Below the pieces are notes generated by a model that was given only the letters and a program-made list of their open reading frames with translations, did no database searches and was not told the DNA's origin. The position numbers were made by a program, and so were the translations under genes. 64,000 nucleotides of DNA from Malania oleifera (taxonomy: Eukaryota > Streptophyta > Magnoliopsida > Santalales > Ximeniaceae). Positions 24,301 through 33,409 of the stretch are shown one piece after another. The stretch spans positions 103,044,991 to 103,108,990 of the forward strand of contig NC_080423.1 of assembly GCF_029873635.1 (NCBI RefSeq), read 5' to 3'. Position 1 is the first letter of the stretch; every line of letters starts with the position of its first letter.

Positions 24301-27300
24301 TTTCTTGAATTATTTCAGGATTTGTTGCATATGCTGAAGTCTTGTTTGAAGGGTGATGATGCGTTACAATATGCAGAATATGTAAGTTCACTTGCTCCTT
24401 CCAAGTTATGTCGTAGCTCAATTGTTAGTTGTTAAAATATGAGATGGGTGAAATTTGGAGGACCATCCCTATGCAATGCATGACGATGGTAGGTAATTAC
24501 TTTACTTTAGCAATTAGTGTAGGCCAGTCATAATTAAATATCCTTAAATCTAATACCTTTTCATACCTAATCTATTTTTGTGGCTATGTAGGTCATGATG
24601 AGAAAGTGCACTCGGTTTTGCATTTATTTATTTTATAAGAATGCATTTTGTGTAGATCAAAATATGTGCACATGCATGTGTCTTTGTGTGTGTCAAACTA
24701 TCAGTACGAGTTGATAACCAAATGGCACAGTTTTGCAAATTGAATGTCATGTTTTCATCTGGTTTAAAGACACTACGCAAAAATGCACCTTCTCCAATGC
24801 CTTAATATTGTTATAGCTTAAGGTTTTGGGGCTGTGTGATAGTTAAATATGGTATCTCAACCCTTCTTTTCTAGGTTGGGGTTTGAACCTCTTTACCCTA
24901 TCATCTTCTGCTATCTATTGTTTTTTGTTTGCCTGCCTCTTTGATTGCTGCAGGGTGGAGGGTGTCAGCTTGATATATGTTGTTGGTCCGGAGAGCTTAA
25001 ACTTTGACCTTTTGGGGCCAAGTGGTAGTTTTGCAGTGTCAACATGGAGCTATCCTTTCAAAATAATAATAATAATAATAATTGTACAACTATTCATATT
25101 GTGGACTGGGGATGTTGTCTAGGGTCCCTTCTGTCTTCTCAAGAAAAAAACTGAAAATCTACTTCCAAATGTCTTGGGAAGGACTACACAACAAATCGTA
25201 TGGAATGGACTTTGGTATACAAAAAATCCAAAAATATAGTTTCTTACACAATTTTCTCCTGTATGTAAAACAAATACATTTGTTTCTGCCATAATTATAA
25301 AAATTAGAGGCTTTATTGTGCAATATACATACATATGTATGCGTGTGTGTGTGTATATTACATATGGAAGTAGTTGGCTAATATTGGAATTTTGTTGAGT
25401 AGGTTTTGAGATGGCTGCGAATTCCTGCTGACAAACGTGCTTATTTGATGAGAGAGAAACAGGTGATGTTTTCAGCTTAAGCCACTTTATTCTCTCATAC
25501 GTTCTTTACTGTAATTAGAATAATCATCCCTTTTGATGTTTTCTTTCATGGTTTTAAGAAGATTTCTGTGTGGAACTTTTGCACTTGTCCAATTTTGTGC
25601 CACCCAAACTTTCATTTCCGCTGATTTTACTTTCAAATTTTGACAAGTGGAACCTTCCAATGTGCAGTTCTTGCTGCTTAAAAGGCCAACTATAGTGCCT
25701 TAAGCACTGAAATTTGCATGCGAGTTAGGAACTTGCATCTTGGGTCTAAAAACATGGTCCATATTGCAGGGATTAGTACCAAATATTTCATTGAATTTTC
25801 CAATTCATTTGTTCCGTTTATTGCAAAAGAATTTCAGAACTATTTCAAGAATCTAGTCTACATTAGGTATGTGATAGTTGAAAGATGAAGATACCTAGAG
25901 CCCTTTTAGCCTTATGATGCAGCTTTCTTACCAGATATTTGCTGGAATTACAAACATCAAATTAGTTAGTTTATGAATGCCACTCAAGTCTCTGGCAGAA
26001 AAATATAAAACAGTGTAGAAATCCCGAGTATCTCCGTATCTTAAGTAAATTAGGGAAGTATATAAATATAGAAGATTGTATATTATTGAGTGATTCTGTT
26101 AGGAGATTGTTTCCATATTTAGATCTTGATTGTATTATAAATTTTGTATATTGGTCTGTACATATGAATTCAAGAAATACAGAAATTTCATTCTATTTTC
26201 ATGGTATCAGAGCTAGGGTTTCTAAACCTTAGCTAGCAATGGCCGACGACACCATCAATAGCAAAGGGTCGAGCTCCTCTGAAACTCTCAATGGCGACTC
26301 TAAAATCACCTCCATCGCGGGTTCGAATGGGCTAGACAACTCGGCCTTTCCATACTCAGTGGAGAGATTGAACAGAAAAAATTTCCGTGAGTGGGCTCAG
26401 TCCATCAAGCTTGTGATTGAAGGCAAAGGGAGGTTGGGATCCCTTACCGGCAAGAGGAAGAAGCCCGCCTCAACCGATGTTGTAGCACTGCAAAAATGGA
26501 AGTCCGAGAATTTCATGGTGACTGCGTGGCTCGTAAACTCGATGAAGCCTTCAATCGGAAAGATTTATCTGTTCTTACCAACAGAGAAGGACGTTTGGGA
26601 TGCTGTTCGTGAGACGTACTTTGATGTCGAGAGCTACTCCCAGATCTTCGAGATAAAGACTCGATTGTGGCAGATGAGGCAAGGTGAGAGAGATGTCATC
26701 GATTACTTCATGGAGATGACACACCTCTGGCAGGAGCTCGACTTGAGTGTTGAGGAAGAGTGGGAATGCTCCGGCGACAGTACCCGCTACAAGAGGTGAC
26801 TCGAGAATGAACAAGTCTTCGAGTTCTTGGCCAGCCTCAACCGCAACCTAGATGATGCACGAGGAAGGATCCTTGGCCGGCGCCCCCTACCTTCGACTCG
26901 AGAGGTCTTTGCAGAGGTGAGGTGTGAGGAGAGCCGTCGTCACGTGATGCTGAAGGCACCGCTCAAACACACTGGGCCTAAAATATCAACTCTAAACCCG
27001 AAAGGTAGTGGGCTTGAGAATTCAACCCTAATTTCAAAAACTCCTGTAGGCTCTGGCTCTGGGCAAAACACTCAAAAAGGGAGACCATGGTGCGAGCATT
27101 GTTGCAAGCCAGGCCATTCAAAAGATACCTACTGGGAAATTCATGGAAAACCTACAGATTGGAAGCCGAGACAATCAAAAAAATCATGGCTATTAGACTA
27201 CTATTGATAATTCAGTTGAGAAATCTCTAGCTGAGAAAAATAATAATACCCCTCCAAGTGGCGCATTCAGTTCAGAGCAGTTGGAACAGCTATATAAAAT

Positions 27301-30300
27301 GTTCTCCATTCAAGCATCGGGTCAGTCTTCCACTGGTTCTTTTGCCCACCAAGGTAATTTTTTGTCAGCCTTAAATACTATATCTCGTTACAAATCACCA
27401 TGGATAATTGACTCAGGTGCGTCTGATCATATGACTGATTCTTATCACTTGTTCTCATCCTATTTACCATGTGCTGGAAATTTGAAAGTTAAAATTGAAG
27501 ATGGATCACTCTTATCTGTTGCAGGCAAAGGAAGTATTCAAATATCTGATTCTATAACTTTAAAATCTGTTCTACATGTACCTAAGTTGTCGTGCAATTT
27601 GTTATCCATTAGCTAGTTGACAAAAGACTCCAACTGCTCCGTTAAATTCATTTCCTTTCACTGTGTTTTCCAGGATCTATCATCGGGGAAGACGATTAGC
27701 AGTGCTAACGCGTGTGAGGGACTCTACTACTTTGAAGAGGCAAACATGAGTGAACAATGTAAAACTGTTTTTTGTGATTCTGCATCTATTTCTAGAGATA
27801 GTGCAATTTTGTTATGGCATTCTAGGATGGGTCATCCAAATTTTCAATATTTAAGACGTTTGTTTCCTTCCATCTGTTCAAATGCAATGTCTTCTAATTT
27901 TCAATGTGATATTTGTGAACTTGCAAAACACCAACGTAATTCCTTTCCAAAGTCCCACATACAAACCATCCAACCTGTTTACTATGATTCATCGTGATTT
28001 GTGGGGGCCTCACGCTCTCTTAATCGCACTCATACAAAATGATTTGTTACTTTTATTGATGACTATACTCGTATTTATTGGGTTTACTTGTTGAAAGATA
28101 AAATTGAAGTCCGATCTACTTTTGTCAGTTTCCACTCCATGATTCAAACTCATATTCAAATTTTACATACTGATAATGGTATGGAATATTTCAATGACAT
28201 CTTGGGACATTATCTTCAAGCAAATGGAATTGTTCATCAAAGTTTCTGTGTGGATACCCCTCAACAAAAAGGGGTTGCTGAACGTAAAAATAGACATATT
28301 CTTGAAGTAGCTCGGGCATTGATGTTAACTACAAATATGAAAAAGTATTTTTAGGGTGATGCCTTTTTAATAGCTACACATCTCATTAATCGAATGCCTA
28401 GTTGGGTTCTTTCCTTTGCCACTCCTCTCTAGAAATTCCAGGAATATTTTCCCAACTCTCAGCTCCGCTCCAATCTCTCTCTAAAAATCTTTGGATGTAC
28501 TACTTTTGTTCATGTTCATGCTCACAATCGGGATAAATTGGAACCTTGTGCCATTAAGTGTGTGTTTATTGGTTACTCTCTTACTCAGAAAGGCTACAAA
28601 TGTTATGATCCGTAACAAAAAAAATTGTTTGTTAGCCTTGATGTCACATTCTTTGAAATCACTTCTTATTTCCAAAAGCCCTCTCTTCAGGGGGAGAAGT
28701 GGAGTGAAGATCGGTTCTTTGATTTCTCAACTGCTGATTCTGTGCTATCTACTGAGTCTCCCATTGCATCATTTCCTGAGCCTCCCATTGCATCATTTCC
28801 TGACCTGTCATGTGCAAATGATCACTTAAACTCAGGGGGAGATGCAGAAAAACAAAATAATAAGGAAATACTTGTTTACTCAAGAAAGCCAAAAACAAAG
28901 TACAGGGAGAATCTCATACCTAAGGCACCAAGAGAGTTGGAACCGGTGATAGCTCCGAGCAATCTTGAGTCCACGCCCAGTCCCAGTCAGGTAACAGATG
29001 GCCATGAGCTTCCTTCTGATAAATCTGCACCTGATGACATAAATTTACCCATTGCAGTTAGAAAACAAACTAGGTCATGTACTCTATATCCCTGGTCAAA
29101 ATACATGTCTTATAAAACTCTATCTACAGGATATCGTGTTTTTAGCTGTAAACTTGATAGGATGAAAATTCCAAAGAAGAAGCCCTGGAAATTCCTGAAT
29201 GGAAGGAGTTTGTCATGGAGGAAATGTGGGCCCTGGGAAAAAAATGGAACTTGGGATGTTATAAATTTGCTGAGAGGAAAGAAGCTAGTAGGTTGCAAAT
29301 AGGTCTTCAAAGTAAAATATAGAGCTGATGGGACAGTTGAACGATATAAAGCCCGACTCGTTGCAAAAGGGTTTACACAGACCTATGGCATTGACTACGC
29401 GAAGACATTTGCACTAGTGGCAAAACTGAATACAGTTCGGGTCCTTGACAGCAAACTTAGATTGGCCACCACAGCAACTCGACATTAAGAATGCATTTCT
29501 AAATGGCGAGTTAGAAGAAGTCTACATGACAATACCACCAGGCTTCAGTAAGAAAGGTGAAGAAAACAGAGTATGTAAACTTAAGAAGTCCTTGTATGGA
29601 CTTAGGCAATCTCCTAGAGCATGGTTCGACAAATTTGCAAAAGTAATAAAGAACCAAGGATATTGACAAAGGCCATCAGATCACACTATGTTCTTCCTAC
29701 AGTGTGAAAGTGGTAAGAGAACAATTTTGATAGTGTATGTTGATGATATAATCCTAACTGGAGATGATACAGTGGAGATGGAAAGATTAAAGAAAGTTCT
29801 AGCTACTGAGTTTGAAGTTAAAGACCTGGGGCAAATGCGGTATTTCTTGGGAATGAAAGTTGCTAGATCAAAAAAGCGTGTAAGTGTCTCTCAGCGAAAG
29901 TATATCATTGACCTCCTAACTGAAACTGGCATGCTTGGATTAAAACCTAGTGAAACACTAATTGTAGTAAAGAGGGTCAAAGATTGCGGAATACCAGTTG
30001 AAAAGGAGAGGTATCAGAGATTGGTTGGTAAGCTAATCGACCTATCACATACTAGACCCGATATTGCATTTGCGGTAAGTGTGGAAAGCCAACACATGCA
30101 TTCACCAAAAAAGATTCACCTAGATGCTGTGTACAAGATCCTCAGGTACCTCAAGGGCTCTCCTGGCAAAGGACTCTTCTTCAAGAAATGTGAAAGTAAG
30201 GAAGTAGATATTTTCACAGATACAGATTGGGTAGGATCAAGGAAAGATAGAAGGTCTACCATTGGATATTACACCTTCGTATGGGGAAATTTGGTAACTT

Positions 30301-32066
30301 GGAAGAGCAAAAAACAAAATTTAGTGGCTCGAAGTAGTGCTGAAACTGAATTCAAGGTAGTTGCACAAGGGATATGTGAAGGACAATGGTTACGGAAACT
30401 CTTGGAAGAGTTACAAATCCTAGTGAAATTTCCTATCAAGCTCTATTGTGACAATAAAGCAGCCATTAGTGTCTCTCTCAATCTAGTTCAACATGACAGG
30501 ACTAACCATGTAGAAGTGGACCGACACTTTATCAAAGAGAAGGTTGAAGAAGGAACCATCTGTATGACTTATGTACCTACCAAGGTACAAATTGCAGATA
30601 TCTTTACTAAAGGGTTAGCTCGACAGAGCTTTGACGATTTCATTTGCAAGTTGGATATGATCAATCTCTATGATCCAACTTGAGGGGGAGTGTAGAAACC
30701 CCGAGTATCTCCATATCTTGAGTAAATTAGGGAAGTATATAAATATAGAAGATTGTATATTATTGAGAGTGATTCTGTTAGGAGATTGTTTCCATATTTA
30801 GATCTTCCGATTGTATTATAAATATTGTATATTGGTCTGTACATATGAATTTAAGAAATACAGAAATTTCATTCTGTTTTCAAACAGAAATAAAAGTATT
30901 GTTCTTTAGCTCTACATTTCATGCTTGTAAACAAACATGTGCATGCACACACAGATCTACATCGATGTGTGTGCGCATCTGCACTACTGTACTCCATTGC
31001 ATTTTCTTTTTAGTGAGAGGAGCAAATTTCATTTGTTTTTTACCGATTTTTGTATTCTACTTTTCCTTCTGAAAGATTGAGTGGAAGATATAATGCATTT
31101 TGCATTCAGAGGTTCTAACTTTGATGTCCGGCTTTCATCTTATAGAACATTCATTGCTCTGTATGCATAGAGATCCCTTGCTTGTCACACTGTAGAGAAT
31201 CTAATGCAGTTCTTGGTCTCCTTCCAGGAGCATTTCCAGAAACTGAGGATTGAAAAGTCAATGGGTTCTTCTGCACCTACTTCAAAACAGGTTACCCTAC
31301 ATTTTCAATTTTGAAACACGTTATATTTAATACTTTCACTATCCTTCATGACAACAAGAATTACAGTCTGTTTGACCGGAGAAAAAAAACTCGAGAAAAG
31401 AGGGAAAAAATTAATTACTTTTCACATAATTTGGTTTAATAAGAGGAGAAACATGGGTTATCGTTTACAAGTCTCTCACAAAGAACATGGGTCATCATTC
31501 ACAAGTCTCTCTTAAAGAGCCACTTTTTAATATTCACTACTGTTCAAGTCTCTTTGAGTAGTTTCTCGCCTCCAATTTGTTATTAATATTATTATTATAC
31601 ATTTTAAATCTCCACTTGTCTCTGCTTATTTTGTTTGCTTCCATTTTATGTATTAAAAAAAAAAAGATTCAAGACCTGTTTAGTTAAAAACAAAGTGTCG
31701 CATTGTTTTCCACTTTTCTAAAATTTAGGTAGAAAATTCTGAAAACAATAAAATGATATTTTCCAACTTGCTCATATACAAATTTGGAGAATTTAATAAT
31801 ATAAGGTGGCATTTCTATAACTATTCGAAAATCTAAAAATTGAGAATTGGCAAATAGTTTTGCACAAGTGAATTTCTGTACGTCATTCACAGAAACCCTT
31901 TTTGCCCAAATGCTCATGCTGGGGCTGTGTCAATCTTCTTATGTTCAATATTCTGTTTTGCACTGTTTTGTGGCAGATTGCATATTTGCAAAGTTTGGGA
32001 TGCACTGTCGTCCCTACGTCGCGTCTCCATGCTTCACATTTGATTGAGCAGTACAAATCACTGTGA
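9324..32066 (+). CDS. SRS2: SRS2-like UvrD/Rep-family DNA helicase, 3' part (10 exons)
   Basis: Ten exons join in frame: 9324-9395, 9504-9590, 9670-9726, 17693-17898, 17976-18069, 23595-23645, 24319-24381, 25403-25462, 31228-31290 and 31977-32066 (stop TGA). They give 280 residues, and every junction is GT-AG. Residues 25-41 are [17 protein letters not shown], motif VI of superfamily 1 UvrD/Rep helicases, where the arginines contact ATP. The tail ([38 protein letters not shown]) matches my memory of the plant nuclear SRS2-like helicase, a 3'-5' helicase thought to dismantle recombination intermediates. ATPase motifs I-V must lie upstream of the window: I found no exon between 1 and 9323. Introns of 8.0, 5.5 and 5.8 kb are filled by transposons. 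The fourth exon could start at 17699 instead of 17693. The open frame shows no damage, so I take it as functional. Confidence 0.88.
9727..10728 (+). other. Helicase intron sequence, unassigned part
   Basis: Intron DNA between the exon ending at 9726 and the reverse copia element at 10729. An open frame at 10434-10691 has no recognisable domain and is not part of the helicase. No other feature was seen. Confidence 0.5.
10729..10897 (-). repeat. Copia A 3' LTR
   Basis: 169 bp. Pairs with 16996-17151. The read-out on the minus strand contains AAATAGAATGAGAGACCTAT, a block shared with the LTRs of the other two copies of this family in the window. Confidence 0.85.
10910..14482 (-). pseudogene. 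Copia A gag-pol, decayed
   Basis: Reading the minus strand from about 14482 (ATG of a frame beginning MESMNPK) downwards, the copia order gag, protease, integrase, RT, RNase H can be followed. Gag with a knuckle-region remnant is at 14025-13462. An integrase C-terminal stretch ([11 protein letters not shown]) lies at about 12650. An intact YMDD box of RT is at 11819-11808, and RNase H remnants lie around 11130-10950. Numerous stops and frameshifts occur throughout, so no protein can be made. The gag aligns by eye with the gag at 40042-40506. Confidence 0.8.
15219..15329. repeat. Three 37-bp tandem repeats
   Basis: Units start at 15219, 15256 and 15293, each beginning CAAT and ending CTTCCTCCT plus two bases. 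They share GCTGCTTACAAGAGGCGTAG with a few substitutions. They lie in the solo LTR downstream of a G+C-rich stretch and may be regulatory repeats of that LTR. Confidence 0.92.
16110..16300. repeat. CGTCGACG palindrome block in the solo LTR
   Basis: Perfect TTCGTCGACGAG occurs at 16176-16187 and 16268-16279, a one-mismatch copy at 16243-16254, and weaker versions near 16112, 16132, 16158, 16226 and 16292. Spacing is irregular. A related block in opposite orientation is present at 60489-60630. Confidence 0.85.
16996..17151 (-). repeat. Copia A 5' LTR
   Basis: 156 bp. Pairs with 10729-10897 but is clearly diverged and a little shorter. The primer-site complement GCTTTGGTACCA abuts it. Confidence 0.85.
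17152..17692 (+). other. Helicase intron sequence, unassigned part
   Basis: About 540 bases between copia A and the fourth visible exon. Related short words containing GGAATGTTC occur at both ends in a loosely inverted arrangement, but no clear terminal repeats or duplications were found. Confidence 0.4.
19468..20020 (+). repeat. Dispersed GGCGA-type repeat, copy 1
   Basis: Starts near TGTTTTAAAAGGCGA, with clusters of AGGCG/GAGGC at both ends and A+T-rich sequence between. It shares long blocks with 34240-34815, for example GGTTGAGGTTCAAGAGTT at about 19764-19781 and again at 34563-34580. No coding capacity is seen. Probably a non-autonomous DNA element; superfamily not determined. Confidence 0.7.
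20440..20512 (+). repeat. TRIM left terminal repeat
   Basis: 73 bp, TGTTA to TAACA. Pairs with 20669-20741; the two copies are the same length but visibly diverged. Confidence 0.9.
20669..20741 (+). repeat. TRIM right terminal repeat
   Basis: 73 bp, TGTTA to TAACA, preceded by the purine tract and followed by the target duplication GATCC. Confidence 0.9.
24960..25050 (+). mobile_element. Possible TRIM terminal-repeat fragment
   Basis: Contains AGCTTGATATATGTTGTTGG and a following AGCTTAA block, similar in order to the terminal repeats of the TRIM at 20440-20741, then AACATGGAGCT, which could be a shortened primer-site junction. No second terminal repeat or duplication was found. Confidence 0.5.
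26014..26201 (+). repeat. Copia B 5' LTR
   Basis: 188 bp, TG to CA, immediately followed by the primer-binding site TGGTATCAGAGC. Confidence 0.96.
26239..30683 (+). pseudogene. Copia B gag-pol polyprotein, disabled
   Basis: Order is gag, protease, integrase, RT, RNase H, as in Ty1/copia. Gag starts at 26239 ([10 protein letters not shown]). Its zinc knuckle near 27090 reads [15 protein letters not shown], with tyrosine where the last cysteine is expected. The protease DSGAS box is at 27410. Integrase spans about 27810-28450 (H, C and the HTDNGMEY region visible). The RT box YVDD at 29736-29747 is intact, and RNase H has ARSSAETEF. In-frame stops lie at 26797, 27614, 28352, 28430, 28613, 29300 and 29664. 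Frameshifts occur near 27200, 28000-28090 and 29430. The natural stop TGA at 30681-30683 overlaps the purine tract. Despite its low LTR divergence the copy is dead. Confidence 0.92.
30691..30882 (+). repeat. Copia B 3' LTR
   Basis: 192 bp, about 97% identical to the 5' LTR, followed by the target duplication AACAG. Confidence 0.96.
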
Positions 32067-32286
32067 CAAGAGAAGCCATTTTGACTTCATGGAGGATATG
32101 AAAAGATGCCTCTTAATTCTTGAGATTGTAAATGTTTCAGAGATGACAATGTGGATTGCTATTATATATATATTGTTGTGTTTGTTGTATTGTAATTTTA
32201 GTAGTATTTCCTGTGTTCTCTGTAAGCTCTCAAGTTCATTTTCTATGCCCTCCATAATTCAAACTGATAATTTATGTATCACATAA

Positions 32287-32292
32287 AATAAA
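32287..32292 (+). promoter_or_regulatory. Polyadenylation signal candidate of the helicase gene
   Basis: AATAAA about 220 bases after the helicase stop codon, within a T-rich 3' untranslated region that contains TTGTGTTTGTTGTATTG, the kind of U/G-rich far-upstream element plants use. Confidence 0.5.
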
Positions 32293-32309
32293 TGAAGCTC
32301 AAGTTTAGA

Positions 32310-33146
32310 GCTGATTTTTTTTTTTTTTATTAAAAAAAGAAAGAGTTCATCAAGCAGTGACACTGATCTCTACTCAATCACAGCCAATATCTGAGCTAAT
32401 CATGAATAAATACTAACAAGTTTTAGTGAATGCAAACCTGGAAAATTATACAAAGAACCTCTTCCTTCATGTGTTCGTACATCTGTTTCCTAAATCATGC
32501 ACATGTTAAAAATGGATCACTCTCTTTACATGTTTGATTTCAATGAATGTAAGATCAATTTGTCATATATCTAACATTTAAAATACAAGTACATGAACAC
32601 ATATAGGGGAAGATTTCTTATATAATTTTCCGGAGGCCTCAATCCCTTGGCAAATTGATAGAAAAACAAATATCGACATTTATTAGATTATTTATTTATT
32701 TATGATTTCCACATTCCCTATTGAATGTAGACTTCTTCCCTAGTAATTCTTTATGGGCAATTTTGCTTATCCACTTATGCGAATCAGTATTTAGAAATGT
32801 AATTTGAGAAAGCATAAATTCTCTGCAAAGACTAGATTATCCACAGCACCTAAATCACTTCACCCCCAGTTATTTAAAGAAATTGTAAGCTGCCAAAATC
32901 TCCGTGAAGCTTTCAACATTGGTACTTCCCTTAAGTTTTTTCTTTTCTTTTTTTATTAAGTGCTTACTTTTTAATTTGAATTTACATTTTCTTTTTTCTT
33001 TAGTCGCAATATTGAAAATTGCATAGCACCTTTTTGAATGTATTCCCGCCCTCAATGTTTATGAATGTGATGGGATTTATTGATGAATTATTTTCATTTT
33101 GAGATGACCAATGAACTCTGGTAAAGAAGAAAACAAAAGCCAAATG

Positions 33147-33214
<68 letters not shown>

Positions 33215-33409
33215 GATATTAAAGGAAGAAAAATATTAGAAACTGGTTTAGGTGGAAATCACTCATTGTAGAAATTCAAGTCGTCCAAATGTGCATTCAC
33301 AGCGTTCTTGTTTTTGTAGTATATACAGGATGGCTTAGCTTTCGTGTAAAGAAAAGCTCTACAACTCAAATAATATAAAAAAGGCAAAGTAGGAGAGGAC
33401 GATGCAACT
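32310..33409. other. Intergenic region between the convergent genes
   Basis: Separates the helicase stop from the ORANGE stop. It is A+T-rich and includes a compound microsatellite at 33146-33209. The minus strand just below 33410 is the 3' untranslated region of the ORANGE gene; I saw no canonical AATAAA for it close by. Confidence 0.6.
33146..33209. repeat. (TA)n(GA)n compound microsatellite
   Basis: About ten TA units run directly into about twenty-one GA units, ending in GATAGAGAGA. Confidence 0.95.

Larger units (their letters stand above)
26014..30882 (+). mobile_element. Ty1/copia retrotransposon B, complete ends (4,869 bp)
   Basis: LTRs at 26014-26201 and 30691-30882 start TGTAGAAA and end TTTTCA. 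The primer site TGGTATCAGAGC (26202-26213) matches plant initiator Met-tRNA, and the purine tract GAGGGGGAG is at 30682-30690. A perfect 5-bp duplication AACAG flanks the element (26009-26013, 30883-30887). By eye the LTRs differ by six substitutions and two 2-bp indels, about 3%, the least diverged pair in the window. It lies in the helicase intron 25463-31227 in the same direction as the gene and is unrelated in LTR sequence to the other copia copies here. Confidence 0.96.

Noticed and set aside
29736..29747. Stand-alone reverse transcriptase or retron-like gene from the intact YVDD box
   Set aside because: It sits inside a copia element with LTRs, primer site and target duplications.
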